A DNA stretch of 64,000 nucleotides from Mesorhizobium sp. M4B.F.Ca.ET.203.01.1.1 (GCF_004791025.1 NZ_SRUO01000010.1:1-64000), one strand, 5' to 3'; positions 34,901 to 44,699 are shown, counted from the first letter of the stretch. Translations and numbers: made by a program. Notes: generated by a model from the sequence alone, not told the origin.

Positions 34901-37900
34901 CAGCCGCTCGGCCGAGACCGAGGACCGGCTGCGCATCTCGGCCGCCGACATCCATACGCTGCGCACCATCGCGCGCCGCACCTGGCACTATTTCGAGACC
35001 TTCGTGACGGCCGAGCATCACCATCTGCCGCCCGACAATTTCCAGGAAAGCCCGGCGCCGGTGGTGGCGCCGCGCACCTCGCCGACCAATATCGGCGTCT
35101 ATCTGCTGTCGGTGGTTTCGGCGCGCGACTTCGGCTGGATCAGCCTGTCCGACGCGATCACCCGCATCGACGCGACGATGACGACCATCGAGAGCATGCC
35201 GCGCGACCGCGGCCATCTCTTCAACTGGTACGATACGACAACGCTGAAGCCGCTCTATCCGCTCTACATCTCGGCGGTCGACAGCGGCAATCTCGCAGGC
35301 CACCTGGTGGCCGTGGCGGCGGCTTGCGCCGAATGGGCGGAAGCGCCCTCCGTCCACCTGCAGGGCGATTTCGAGGGCATCCTCGACACGGTGACCATCC
35401 TCGACGAGAGCCTCGAGGAACTGCCCGACGACCGCCGGCAGCTCCGGCCGCTGCGCCAGCGGCTGGCCGACCGTCTCGACGGCATGCGCCGCGCCGTCAT
35501 GACCATCAAGGCACAGCCCGAGATGGCGTCGATCCGCACCATCAACCTGGCGGTGCTGGCAGGCGAAATCCGCAAGCTCGCCGCCGCCATCCACACCGAG
35601 GCGGCGTCGCCGAAGAGCGACGTCATCGCCGACTGGGCGGCAAGGCTGGAAGCCACCTGCGAGGCGCATGTGCACGACTCGCACAATGACGAGAACGCGG
35701 TCGAGGCCTTGCGCGCCAAGCTGCTCGCGTTGCGCGAGCGCACCCGTCGCTACGCCTTCGAGATGGATTTCTCCTTCCTGATGCGGCAGGAGCGCAAGCT
35801 GCTGTCGATCGGCTACCGGGTCGAGGAGCATCAGCTCGACGAGAGCTGCTACGACCTGCTCGCCTCGGAGGCGCGGCTGACCAGCCTGTTCGCCATCGCC
35901 AAGGGCGACCTCCCGACCGAGCACTGGTTCCGGCTTGGCCGGCCGATCGTCGAGATCGGCTTCCAGGGTGCGCTGATGTCCTGGTCGGGCTCGATGTTCG
36001 AGTACCTGATGCCGCCGCTGGTGATGAAGGAGCCGCATGGCTCGATCCTCAACCAGACCAGCAAGCTGATCATCAAGCGCCAGATCCAGTACGCCCGCTC
36101 CAAGAACGTGCCGTGGGGCATTTCGGAAGCGGCCTACAACGCCCGCGACCGCGAGCTCACCTACCAGTACACCAATTTCGGCGTGCCCGGTCTCGGCCTC
36201 AAGCGCGGCCTTGGCCAGAACACGGTGATCGCGCCCTACGCGACGATCCTCGCGGCGCAATTCAGTCCGCGCGAGGCGGTGCACAATCTCGCCCGGCTGA
36301 AGGCGATCGGCGCGCTTGGCCGGCACGGCTACTACGACGCGGTCGATTTCACCCCGCAGCGTGTGCCGGAGGGCACCGACCATGCTGTGGTGCTCAACTA
36401 CATGGCGCACCATTCCGGCATGTCGATCGCTGCCGTCGCCGACGCCATCTTCGAGGGCCGCCTGCGCGATCGCTTCCACAGCGATCCGGTGATCGAGTCG
36501 GCCGAACTGCTGCTGCAGGAGAAGGCGCCGCGCGACATTCCGGCCGCCACCGTCAGGACCGAGGCCGACGAGCGCGCCAAGGACGAGACCGAGACCGAGA
36601 GCCCGGACACGCGCGTCATCCTCGACCCGGCCAAGGCACTGCGCGCCACCAATGTCATGTCCAACGGCCGCTATTCGGTCATGGTCACCGCCACCGGTTC
36701 CGGCTACAGCCGCTTCGGCGAGCTTGCCGTCACCCGCTGGCAGCCGGATCCGAGCGAGGACCGCCTGGGCTCCTACATCTTCCTGCGCGATGCCGGCACC
36801 GGCGACTGGTGGTCGGCGACGTCGGAGCCGCGGCGCGCCGACCATGAGCGCGTCCAGACCCTGTTCTCCGATGACAAGGCGAGCTTCGTCAAATCGGTCG
36901 GATCGCTGCGCTCCGAGGTCGAATGCATCGTCATCTCGGAAGGCAATGGCGAGGGCCGCCGCGTCACGCTCTACAATGACGGCGCCACGGACCGGCACAT
37001 CGAAGTGACCTCCTTTGCCGAGCTGGTGCTGGGCAACGAAGCCTCCGACAACGCCCATCCGGCTTTCTCGAAGATGTTCGTTGAGACCGAGATTGCGCCC
37101 AACAATGGCGCGATCTTTGCCATCCGTCGCAAGCGCGACAAGAACGACCCCGACATCGCCATGGCGCATTTCGTCACCGATCCTTCGGGGCCTTCGCGCG
37201 ATGCCGAGGCCGAGACCGACCGGCGCGCCTTCATCGGCCGCGGCCGCACCATCGTCGACGCGGCAGCTTTCGATCCGGGCGCCAAGCTCGGCGGTCATTC
37301 GGGCTTCACGCTCGACCCCGTCGCCTCGCTTCGCCGCCAGGTGCGTGTGCCCGCCAACAAGAAGATCTCGCTGACCTTCTGGACCATCGTCGGCGCCAGC
37401 CGCGCGGAACTCGACGAAGCGGTTGCCCGGCTCGACCATCCGGAAAGCTTCGCCCGTCAGGCGATGCTGGCCTGGACCCGCAGCCAGGTGCAGACCCGCC
37501 ATCTCGGCCTCAGCCTGACCGATGCCGCCAATGTGCAGAAGCTGGCGCGCTATCTGATCTATCCCGATCCGTTCCTGCGCCTGCCGGCGGATTCCATCGC
37601 CTCCGGGCTCGGCAAGCAGTCGAGCCTGTGGCCGACCAGCATCTCCGGCGACTTCCCGATCTTCCTGGTCCGCATCGGCGACGTCGCCGACCTGGAGATC
37701 GTCGCCCAGGCGCTGCGCTTCCAGGAATACATGCGGGCGCGCGGCATGATGATCGACTTCGTCGTCGTCAACGAGCAGGCATCGTCCTACGTGCAGGACC
37801 TGCAGCGGGCGGTCGAGACGCTGTGCGAGAACAGCCGCCTGCGCGGCAAGGAGCTCGGCCCGCGCCAGCACATCTTCGCCGTGCGCCGCGACCTGATGGA

Positions 37901-40523
37901 CGAGGCCACCTACAAGACCCTGCTGGCGGTCGCCCGCGTCGTTCTACACACGCGTAACGGCACCATCTTCGACCAGATCGAGCGCGCCGAGGCGGCGGCA
38001 CTGCAGGCGCGCGACGCCCTGCAGCAGGCCGGCGGCGTCGGAGCTGCATCGACCTTGCCGGCCATTGCGCCGCCGCCATTCGCGGCGCCAGGGCCGGCGA
38101 GCGCCAGTGCCGATGGCAGCGGCTTGAGCCTCTGGAACGGTTTTGGCGGCTTCGACGGCGACGGCCGCCACTATGTGACGCGTCTCACCGGCCGGCGTAC
38201 GACGCCGCAGCCCTGGATCAACGTCATCTCCAACGCCTCGTTCGGCTTCCACGTCTCGGCCGAGGGCGCCGGCTTCACCTGGAGCCGCAACAGCCGCGAC
38301 TACCAGCTGACGCCATGGTCGAACGACCCGGTCACCAATCGGCCGGGCGAGGGCATCTACATTTACGACCAGGCCAGCGGCAAGGCGTTCTCGCCGATGG
38401 CGGCGATCGTGCGCGATCCGGCCATGACCTACGAGACATGGCATGGCCAGGGCTTCTCGACGTTCCGCTCGAAACGCGGACCGCTGTCGATGGACCTGAC
38501 CCAGGTGGTCGACCCGGCCGACCCGGTCAAGATCACCCGGCTGCGCATCCAGAATGCGGGGCCCGTGCCGGCCAGGCTGCGCGTCTATGCCTATGCCGAA
38601 TGGGTGCTGGGCGGTCATCGCTCGCGGACGGCGGCGACCATCGTGCCGACCAGGGATGCGGCGACCGGCGCCCTCCTGGCGCAGAACCCCTATGGGCTCG
38701 ACTTCAGCGAGCGGGTGGCGTTCCTCGCCGCTGCCGGCGCCGTCCAGTCGGTGACAACCGACCGCGGTGAGTTCATCGGCCGGCACGGCAGCAGCGAATA
38801 TCCGCAGGCCGTGCTTGCCGGCGCTGCCCTGTCCGACCGCGTCGAGGCGGGCGACGATCCCTGCGCGGCGATTGCCAGCGACATCGACATCCCCGCCGGT
38901 GGCGACGTCACGCTCATCTGGCTGCTCGGCGACGCGGCCACGCCCGCCGAGGCGAGCGCGCTGGTTCAGGGCCATCGGGGCAAGGATTTCGACCAGCGGC
39001 TGGCCGACAACGAACGCGTCTGGCGCGGCTTCCTCGACACCATCCAGGTCGAGACGCCCGACAAGGCGCTCAACGCCATGGTCAACCACTGGCTGCCCTA
39101 TCAGAGTCTGGCCTGCCGCATCCGCGCCCGATCCGCCTTCTACCAGGCGAGCGGCGCCTTCGGCTTCCGCGACCAGTTGCAGGACACGCTGGCCTTGCTG
39201 GCGCACGATCCGAAACTTGCGCGCGACCAGATCCTCAACGCGGCGCGCCGGCAATTCCCCGAAGGCGACGTACAGCACTGGTGGCTGCCGCGCACCGACG
39301 CCGGCGTGCGCACCATGATCTCGGACGACGTCGTCTGGCTCGCCCACGCCACCGCCCGCTACATCGACGTGACCGGCGATGCGGCGATCCTCAAGGAGCA
39401 GCTTCCCTTCATCGACGGGCAGCCGCTCGGCGAGGACGAGCACGATGCCTTCTTCACGCCGGAGGTCTCCAAGACCACCGCCTCGCTCTATGATCACTGC
39501 GCGCGGGCGCTGGATCTCGCCATCAAGCGCAGCAGCCCCGCCGGCCTGCCGCTGATCCTCGGCGGCGACTGGAACGACGGCATGAACCGCGTCGGCGAGG
39601 GCGGCAAGGGCGAGAGCGTGTGGCTGGGCTGGTTCCTGCTGAAGACGCTGGGCGACTTTGCCCCGGTGGCCAAGGCGCAAGGTGACGCCAAGCGGGCGCA
39701 GGCCTGGAACAAGCATGCCGACGTGCTGAAACGGGCGCTGGAGACCACAGCCTGGGACGGGCAGTGGTACCGGCGCGGCAGCTTCGACGACGGCACGCCG
39801 CTCGGCTCGCATGACTCAAAGGAATGCAAGATCGACTCCATCGCCCAGTCGTGGAGCGTGCTTTCAGGCGAGGGCGACCCGGCGCGTTCGACCACGGCCA
39901 TGCACCAGGCGACCAAGATGCTGGTCGACGACGAGCTCAAGATCCTCAAGCTGTTCACACCGCCCTTCTCGAAGACCGAGAAGGACCCCGGCTACATCAA
40001 GAGCTATCCGCCCGGCGTGCGCGAGAACGGCGGCCAGTACACCCACGCGGCCACCTGGTTCGTCATCGCGCTGGCCGAGATGGGCCGCACCGACGACGCC
40101 TACCGCTGCTTCTCGATGCTGAACCCGGTCAATCACGCCTCGGACGAGGCGGCGGCCGAGCACTACAGGGTCGAGCCCTATGTCGTGGCGGCCGACATCT
40201 ATGCCGGCGAAGGCAAGGGCGGTCGCGGCGGCTGGACCTGGTACACGGGTTCCGCCGGCTGGCTGTACCGCGCGGCGGTCGAGGGCATTCTCGGCATCGA
40301 GCGGCGCGGCAAGCACATCACATTCAGGCCGAAGCTGCCCGGCCACTGGGACGGCTATGCGGCGACGCTCAAGATGCTGGGCGCGGAAGTCAAGGTTCGC
40401 GTCATCCGCGACAAAAAGACCAAATCCATCTCGCTCGAAGTCAATGGAACCAAGACAAAATCCTCGTCTTTCGAGCCGAAGGCCGGCGAGGCGAGTGAGG
40501 TTGTCGTCAAGATACCTGCGTAA
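31929..40523 (+). CDS. ndvB: Cyclic beta-1,2-glucan synthase
   Basis: A 2864-residue inner-membrane giant that starts, elongates and cyclises periplasmic beta-1,2-glucan, needed in rhizobia and Brucella for osmoadaptation and host interaction. The N-terminal half holds the GT84 glycosyltransferase: the MTLDADTRTTRDAV acidic motif near residue 640 and the HHRWARGDWQ block near 785. Membrane helices surround it (about 420-470, 820-860, 890-920 and 940-990). The C-terminal half (from about 1300) holds the chain-length-controlling GH94 phosphorylase-like part, with GGDWNDGMNRVGEGGKGESVWLGWF at about 2540-2565 split here only for naming. A strong terminator follows; ndvA lies 354 bases on. Confidence 0.97.
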   Translation: MNIQTNPAKIELTSASFPVITEAPIRSNFMPEDRLRELGAGLAKGDVKDLFGLAPFEFQGRIRDSAKRILEVYRSTNAAQAKGETITPAAQWLLDNNYLVEETIFQVKRDLPRRFYRQLPTLKLADGTSVPRALALAWTYVAHSDSSVSATMFKAIVEGFQSVEPLKIGELWALPSLLRFVLIENLRRIAVRVNRTRQMRQIANEVADRVLATDDNADRQKILSHYGTHAQDTTFATQLLYRLRDGSQNAGRALEWLESELEKSGSDAEEIIISEHHTLSSGNVTTGNIIRGLRLINDVDWTVWFEGVSRIDTLLREKTDFAALDFFSRDQYRTAIEELARRSELSEFRVAEKAIELAGHVVIADASGAEVPQAEATDVDGTVHTDVGFFLVGPRRLELEKAIGYRPTISVRAKRAFTSTGWLGVVVPVFALTVLLLALAGNALDHLGLSLPSIVLMLALFAVPASEGALAFFNTVASLFLKPTRLVGYDYKHGVPAEARTLVVVPSLIGSRDDVEENIRNIEVHHLANSAGEIHFALLSDWPDSNTEIDAADIEILQYARDEIARLNARYPTDGAPLFYVLHRRRLYNAAQGCWMGWERKRGKLHELNLLLRGDSDTTYLPLDVPLPENVVHVMTLDADTRTTRDAVASLAGKLCHPLNRPHFDAAKRVVTAGYTILQPRITASLTSGDDASFFQRVFSANRGLDPYVFAVSDVYQDVFGDGSFTGKGLYHVDAFEAALKDRIEENTVLSHDLLEGALARSALVTDVELVEDYPTRYSVDASRHHRWARGDWQLLGFILDPRSGVPALSRWKMVDNLRRSLTPIFWVMAAIAGWTLLPFTQAAQWQALLILSLFMAPTFDIVNGILPKSGDQTPRGHFSALARDTIFGTALVALKVLLMAHLAWMMGDAIVRTLYRLFVSRQNLLEWRTASQAHKSGGSDLAAYYGMMYGAVIIGVVGLAIPVLADSTGAFVAFFFALFWIGSPAVACWISRSAETEDRLRISAADIHTLRTIARRTWHYFETFVTAEHHHLPPDNFQESPAPVVAPRTSPTNIGVYLLSVVSARDFGWISLSDAITRIDATMTTIESMPRDRGHLFNWYDTTTLKPLYPLYISAVDSGNLAGHLVAVAAACAEWAEAPSVHLQGDFEGILDTVTILDESLEELPDDRRQLRPLRQRLADRLDGMRRAVMTIKAQPEMASIRTINLAVLAGEIRKLAAAIHTEAASPKSDVIADWAARLEATCEAHVHDSHNDENAVEALRAKLLALRERTRRYAFEMDFSFLMRQERKLLSIGYRVEEHQLDESCYDLLASEARLTSLFAIAKGDLPTEHWFRLGRPIVEIGFQGALMSWSGSMFEYLMPPLVMKEPHGSILNQTSKLIIKRQIQYARSKNVPWGISEAAYNARDRELTYQYTNFGVPGLGLKRGLGQNTVIAPYATILAAQFSPREAVHNLARLKAIGALGRHGYYDAVDFTPQRVPEGTDHAVVLNYMAHHSGMSIAAVADAIFEGRLRDRFHSDPVIESAELLLQEKAPRDIPAATVRTEADERAKDETETESPDTRVILDPAKALRATNVMSNGRYSVMVTATGSGYSRFGELAVTRWQPDPSEDRLGSYIFLRDAGTGDWWSATSEPRRADHERVQTLFSDDKASFVKSVGSLRSEVECIVISEGNGEGRRVTLYNDGATDRHIEVTSFAELVLGNEASDNAHPAFSKMFVETEIAPNNGAIFAIRRKRDKNDPDIAMAHFVTDPSGPSRDAEAETDRRAFIGRGRTIVDAAAFDPGAKLGGHSGFTLDPVASLRRQVRVPANKKISLTFWTIVGASRAELDEAVARLDHPESFARQAMLAWTRSQVQTRHLGLSLTDAANVQKLARYLIYPDPFLRLPADSIASGLGKQSSLWPTSISGDFPIFLVRIGDVADLEIVAQALRFQEYMRARGMMIDFVVVNEQASSYVQDLQRAVETLCENSRLRGKELGPRQHIFAVRRDLMDEATYKTLLAVARVVLHTRNGTIFDQIERAEAAALQARDALQQAGGVGAASTLPAIAPPPFAAPGPASASADGSGLSLWNGFGGFDGDGRHYVTRLTGRRTTPQPWINVISNASFGFHVSAEGAGFTWSRNSRDYQLTPWSNDPVTNRPGEGIYIYDQASGKAFSPMAAIVRDPAMTYETWHGQGFSTFRSKRGPLSMDLTQVVDPADPVKITRLRIQNAGPVPARLRVYAYAEWVLGGHRSRTAATIVPTRDAATGALLAQNPYGLDFSERVAFLAAAGAVQSVTTDRGEFIGRHGSSEYPQAVLAGAALSDRVEAGDDPCAAIASDIDIPAGGDVTLIWLLGDAATPAEASALVQGHRGKDFDQRLADNERVWRGFLDTIQVETPDKALNAMVNHWLPYQSLACRIRARSAFYQASGAFGFRDQLQDTLALLAHDPKLARDQILNAARRQFPEGDVQHWWLPRTDAGVRTMISDDVVWLAHATARYIDVTGDAAILKEQLPFIDGQPLGEDEHDAFFTPEVSKTTASLYDHCARALDLAIKRSSPAGLPLILGGDWNDGMNRVGEGGKGESVWLGWFLLKTLGDFAPVAKAQGDAKRAQAWNKHADVLKRALETTAWDGQWYRRGSFDDGTPLGSHDSKECKIDSIAQSWSVLSGEGDPARSTTAMHQATKMLVDDELKILKLFTPPFSKTEKDPGYIKSYPPGVRENGGQYTHAATWFVIALAEMGRTDDAYRCFSMLNPVNHASDEAAAEHYRVEPYVVAADIYAGEGKGGRGGWTWYTGSAGWLYRAAVEGILGIERRGKHITFRPKLPGHWDGYAATLKMLGAEVKVRVIRDKKTKSISLEVNGTKTKSSSFEPKAGEASEVVVKIPA

Positions 40524-40546
40524 AATCAATGACTTGATACTAGAAG

Positions 40547-40576
40547 CGCGCGCCCTTGGGGGCGCGCGTTGTTTTT
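40547..40576 (+). terminator. Rho-independent terminator after ndvB
   Basis: Stem CGCGCGCCC / GGGCGCGCG (9 bp, 4-base loop) followed by TTGTTTTT, 24 bases after the ndvB stop. It implies that ndvA has its own promoter. Confidence 0.9.
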
Positions 40577-40877
40577 GCGCCGTTATTTGCGCATGCGCTT
40601 TGCCGGCATGCGGGCGGGCGCATTAGCTTCCGCTACGCAAGCTCTTGATGATTAAAAATGTGGCAGCTCCCGGCTGCTGCCATGATTTCGCCGCAAGGCT
40701 GACATTTCACCTTTTATCTCAAACCGTTAGGTGATCACGGCAGATTTCGCAGCGTCGTCATCTTTTGTTCGCAGAATGGGAACGGAAGAGCTAGACGGGC
40801 ATTGTTTTGCGACCCGTTAACCGGTACGTGTCAAGAAATGGTGCACTGCACAATGAAAGTTTGGCGGAGTAGCTGAA
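40577..40877 (+). other. ndvA leader region
   Basis: About 300 bases between the ndvB terminator and the ndvA start, less GC-rich than its surroundings. It includes a GGCAGC...GCTGCC hairpin near 40660-40680. I see no open frame or known RNA motif. It should contain the ndvA promoter. Confidence 0.4.
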
Positions 40878-42647
40878 GTGTCACTTCTGCAGATCTACTG
40901 GAGAGCCCTGGGTTATCTGGCTGCCGACAAGAAGCGCGTCGCGCTGATTTGCGCCGCCAACGTCGCCCTCGCTGCGATCGCGATCCTCGAACCGATCCTG
41001 TTGGGCCGGGTGATCGGTGCCATCTCTGAAAACGGCCCGGTGTTTTCGACGCTCGCCGTCTGGGCTGCTCTCGGCGCGTTCAACGTCATCGCTGTCGTGC
41101 TGGTGGCGCGCGGCGCCGACCGCTTCGCCCATGCCCGCCGCTCGGAGGTGCTGTGCCAGTCCTTCGAGCGCGTCATCACCATGCCGCTCGCCTGGCATCA
41201 CCAGCGCGGCACGTCCAATTCCCTGCAAACGCTGTTGCGCGCCATCGAGACCCTGTTCAGCCTGTGGCTCGAATTCATGCGCGTGCATCTCTCGACGGCT
41301 ATCGCGCTGGTGCTTTTGGTGCCGACCGCGCTTGCCATGGACATTCGCATGTCGCTCGTGCTGCTTGGCCTTGGCGTGCTCTATGTCGCCATCGGCCGCA
41401 TCGTCATGCGCCGCACCAAGTCCGGGCAGACCGCCGTCGAGCGCCATTACCACACCGTGTTTGCCCATGTGACCGACAGCGTCAGCAATGTCGCCGTGCT
41501 GCAGAGCTACAACCGCATCGGCCATGAGACCGCGACGCTGAAGCGCTACGTCAAGGATCTGCTGGACGCCCAGAAGCCGGTGCTCGACTGGTGGGCGATC
41601 GCCAGTGCGCTGAACCGGCTGTCGTCGACCATCTCGATGATGATCGTGCTCTCGATCGGCGCCTACCTCGTCACCCGTGGTCAGCTCCGCGTCGGCGACG
41701 TCGTTGCCTTCATCGGCTTTGCAGGGATGCTGATTGCCCGCCTCGATCAGGTGTCGGCTTTCTCCAGCCAGATCTCAGAGGCGCGCGCCAAGCTCGAGGA
41801 CTTCTACCGTCTCGAGGACTCTGCCGCTGACACCGCCGAGCCGGACGGCCTGCGCGAGTTGACCAACGTCACCGGCCACGTCCGCTTCGAGAATGTCGGC
41901 TTCGAGTTCGCCAATTCGGGCCAGGGCGTCGACGACGTCTCCTTCGAGGTCCAGGCCGGTCAGACGGTCGCCATCGTCGGTCCGACCGGCGCCGGCAAGA
42001 CGACGCTCATCAACCTCTTGCAGCGCGTCTTCACGCCGTCCAGCGGCCGTATCCTGATCGACGGCATCGACACCCGCTCGGTGACCCGCAAGTCGCTGCG
42101 CCACTCGATCGCCACCGTGTTCCAGGATGCCGGCCTGCTCAACCGCTCGATCGAGGACAACATCCGCGTCGGCCGCGCCGAAGCGACCTACGACGAGGTG
42201 CACGCCGCCGCCAATGCCGCCGCCGCGCAGGATTTCATCCTGTCGAAGAGCAGCGGCTACGACACCGTCGTCGGCGAGCGCGGCGGCCAGCTTTCGGGCG
42301 GCGAGCGCCAGCGCATCGCCATTGCCCGCGCCGTGCTCAAGGATGCGCCGATTCTGGTGCTCGACGAGGCGACCAGTGCGCTCGACGTCGAGACCGAGGA
42401 CCGCGTCAAGGAAGCGATCGACGAGCTGCGCCGCAACCGCACCACCTTCATCATCGCCCACCGCCTCACCACCGTTCGCGACGCCGACCTGGTCGTGTTC
42501 ATGGACAAGGGCAGAGTGGTCGAGCAGGGAGGCTTCGCCGAGCTGTCGCTCCGCAACGGCCGCTTCGCCAGCCTGCTGCGCGCCGGCGGCCTGCTCAACG
42601 ACGAGGAAGTCCGCCGCCTCAGCCGTACGGTGACGGAAGCGGCGTAA
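40878..42647 (+). CDS. ndvA: Cyclic beta-1,2-glucan ABC exporter
   Basis: A 589-residue half-transporter that moves the glucan made by NdvB into the periplasm. An N-terminal six-helix domain (about 20-290) is followed by the ATPase domain: Walker A GPTGAGKT, LSGGERQR, Walker B ILVLDEATSALD and the IAHRL switch His. The GTG start has GGAG upstream and gives MSLLQIYWRALGYL, as in other NdvA/ChvA proteins. Homodimer expected. Confidence 0.97.
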   Translation: MSLLQIYWRALGYLAADKKRVALICAANVALAAIAILEPILLGRVIGAISENGPVFSTLAVWAALGAFNVIAVVLVARGADRFAHARRSEVLCQSFERVITMPLAWHHQRGTSNSLQTLLRAIETLFSLWLEFMRVHLSTAIALVLLVPTALAMDIRMSLVLLGLGVLYVAIGRIVMRRTKSGQTAVERHYHTVFAHVTDSVSNVAVLQSYNRIGHETATLKRYVKDLLDAQKPVLDWWAIASALNRLSSTISMMIVLSIGAYLVTRGQLRVGDVVAFIGFAGMLIARLDQVSAFSSQISEARAKLEDFYRLEDSAADTAEPDGLRELTNVTGHVRFENVGFEFANSGQGVDDVSFEVQAGQTVAIVGPTGAGKTTLINLLQRVFTPSSGRILIDGIDTRSVTRKSLRHSIATVFQDAGLLNRSIEDNIRVGRAEATYDEVHAAANAAAAQDFILSKSSGYDTVVGERGGQLSGGERQRIAIARAVLKDAPILVLDEATSALDVETEDRVKEAIDELRRNRTTFIIAHRLTTVRDADLVVFMDKGRVVEQGGFAELSLRNGRFASLLRAGGLLNDEEVRRLSRTVTEAA

Positions 42648-42660
42648 CCAAGCGCCTTTC

Positions 42661-42819
42661 CCTTCTCCCCTTGTGGGAGAAGGTGGCCGCGAAGCGGCCG
42701 GATGAGGGGTGCTCCAGCTTGGCATAGCCTTGTTGCGAACCGCCTCATTTCTTCCAACACCCCTCATCCGTCTCGGCGCTGCGCGCCGACGCACCTTCTC
42801 CCACAACAAGGGGAGAAGG
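42661..42819. repeat. Intergenic palindromic repeat (CTTCTCCC type), copy 3
   Basis: Outer arms CCTTCTCCCCTTGTGGGAGAAGG (left, 42661 on) and its inverted counterpart near 42794-42819, plus an inner CCGGATGAGGGGTG / CACCCCTCATCCG pair. Fills most of the 240-base gap between ndvA and ccmC. This is the CTTCTCCC family, also seen at 45589 and 61677. Confidence 0.88.
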
Positions 42820-42887
42820 AAGAGCCTGCCCTGCCTGCGACAACCGCTCGATTGCCCAACACACGCCGCCGGTCTATTTAAAGCCGC

Positions 42888-43640
42888 ATGAGCGACACCA
42901 CTTCACGCCTGAGCGGCTGGGCCGACCTCGCCAACCCGACGCGCTTCGTCGGGCTGGCCGACAGGCTGGTGCCTTGGCTGGCCGCGGCCGCGGCGCTCCT
43001 TCTTGCCGCCGGGCTCTATATGAGCTTCACCGCGCCAGAGGATTTCCAGCAGGGCATCACGGTGCGCATCATGTACATCCACGTGCCTTTCGCCTGGCTC
43101 GCCATGATGTGCTACTCGCTGATGGCGGTTTCTGCGCTCGGCACGCTGGTCTGGCGCCATCCGCTGGCCGACGTCGCGCTGAAATCGGCGGCCCCCATCG
43201 GCGCCACCTTCACCGCGCTTGCGCTGGTCACCGGCTCGATCTGGGGCAAGCCGATGTGGGGCACCTGGTGGGTGTGGGACGCAAGGCTCACCTCGGTCTT
43301 CGTGCTGTTCTTGATGTATCTCGGCATCATCGCGCTGACCCGCGCGCTGGATGACGTCAGCCGCGCCGCCTGGGCCGCCGCCATCATCACCCTGGTCGGC
43401 TTCATCAACATCCCGATCATCAAATTCTCGGTCGACTGGTGGAACACGCTGCACCAGCCGGCCTCGGTGTTCCGCATGGGCGGCTCGACCATCGACGCCT
43501 CCATGCTGAGGCCGCTGCTGGTGATGGCGCTCGGCTTCACCGTGCTGTTCTTCGCCCTGCATTTGATGGCGATGCGCACGGAGATTTTCCGGCGCCGGGT
43601 GATCGCGATGCGCAGGGTCGCGGCGCGCCAGGCTAACTGA
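42888..43640 (+). CDS. ccmC: Heme exporter/handling protein CcmC
   Basis: A 250-residue membrane protein with six helices that binds heme in the periplasm and presents it to CcmE in cytochrome c maturation. The tryptophan-rich WWD motif is present (WGTWWVWDARLTS), and the heme-ligand histidines fall in MYIHVPFAW and TLHQPASVF. No ccmA, ccmB, ccmD or ccmG is adjacent: it stands alone behind a repeat and ends against a convergent gene. The ATG has no strong ribosome site. Confidence 0.92.
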   Translation: MSDTTSRLSGWADLANPTRFVGLADRLVPWLAAAAALLLAAGLYMSFTAPEDFQQGITVRIMYIHVPFAWLAMMCYSLMAVSALGTLVWRHPLADVALKSAAPIGATFTALALVTGSIWGKPMWGTWWVWDARLTSVFVLFLMYLGIIALTRALDDVSRAAWAAAIITLVGFINIPIIKFSVDWWNTLHQPASVFRMGGSTIDASMLRPLLVMALGFTVLFFALHLMAMRTEIFRRRVIAMRRVAARQAN

Positions 43641-44699
43641 TCAACCCATCCGTCCCCGCGCCGCCACCGGCAGCGTTTCCAGCACCTTGTCGCCGTCGAT
43701 CAGATGCACCTGGTCGAACAGGTTCGTCACCACGCAGCAATGGTCCGGCACCACGCGAACGCGCTCGCCGATGCGAAGCTTTGCATCGCCGGAAAGCGTG
43801 ACGTTGCCGTGTTCCTCGCTGAGGCCCGTCACCCTCGCGCCCGGCATTCCCAGCAACTCGCCGAAATCGGCCAGCCCCAGCGTGTCGCTGGACAGCGCCT
43901 TGCTGCCGCTATCGAGGATGGCGCGGGTCGGCGTCGGGTGGCTGACCACGGTGGCGAGCACCGTCAGCGCGCAATCGTCGAGGCTGCCGACGCCTTTGGC
44001 GACCTGGTAGCGGTCCAGGTAAATGTAGGTGCCAGGCCGGTATTCGGTGACGACGCTATCGTCGCCCGAGCGCCACATGTCCGGCGTGCCGCCGCTGGAG
44101 ATGCGCTGGCACTCGAGCCCCGCCGCGGCAAGGGCCTGCTTGGCCCCTGCCAGCCATGCCTCCGCCTCCGCCTGTTTGCCGGCAGCCGGATAGGTCATCA
44201 GCCCGCCGAAGGTCAGTCCCTTGGCGCTGTCGATCGCCTTCGCCAGCGCCAAGGCTTCGGCCGCCGTCTGGACGCCGCAGCGGCCCATGCCGGTATCGCA
44301 CTCAACCAGCACCTGAAGCGGGTGACCGGCATCGGCAAAGGTCGCGGCAAGACCTTCCAGCGTCTCCTTGCTGTCCGCCGTCACCGAAAGCGTCACCCGG
44401 CCATGCAGCGCCTTCAGCCGCTCCAGCTTGGTGCGCCCGAGAATGTTGTAGGGGAGAAAAATGTCGGTCAGGCCGGCATCGGCCATCACCTCGGCCTCGC
44501 CGATCTTCTGGCAGGTGATGCCGACCGCCCCGGCCGCCACCTGCTTCTTCGCCCAATAGGGCAGCTTGTGGGTCTTGATGTGCGGCCTGAGCTTCAGGCC
44601 ATGACGATCGGCATGCGCCTGCGCCTTCCTGATGTTGGCTTCGGCGCGTGCGGCGTCGATCAGGATCGCCGGCGTATCGAGGTCGTCTATGCTTGGCAT
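43641..44699 (-). CDS. D-threonine aldolase / D-serine dehydratase-like PLP enzyme
   Basis: A 352-residue fold-type III PLP enzyme (alanine racemase N-terminal barrel). The PLP lysine is in LRPHIKTHK near residue 42. The metal-site segment at the C-terminus reads VVPDHCCVVTNLFDQV, the His-x-Cys of DSD1-like enzymes. Family members cleave D-threonine or D-3-hydroxyaspartate, or dehydrate D-serine; the substrate cannot be read from sequence alone. The gene converges on ccmC with no gap and is divergent from the lyxose-isomerase-like gene. Confidence 0.85.
   Translation of the reverse strand: MPSIDDLDTPAILIDAARAEANIRKAQAHADRHGLKLRPHIKTHKLPYWAKKQVAAGAVGITCQKIGEAEVMADAGLTDIFLPYNILGRTKLERLKALHGRVTLSVTADSKETLEGLAATFADAGHPLQVLVECDTGMGRCGVQTAAEALALAKAIDSAKGLTFGGLMTYPAAGKQAEAEAWLAGAKQALAAAGLECQRISSGGTPDMWRSGDDSVVTEYRPGTYIYLDRYQVAKGVGSLDDCALTVLATVVSHPTPTRAILDSGSKALSSDTLGLADFGELLGMPGARVTGLSEEHGNVTLSGDAKLRIGERVRVVPDHCCVVTNLFDQVHLIDGDKVLETLPVAARGRMG

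Noticed and set aside
31923..37871. Very long open frame on the minus strand inside ndvB
   Set aside because: It is a shadow of the GC-rich third positions of ndvB; its product is rich in Arg, His and Asp without any domain, and ndvB is unmistakable on the plus strand.
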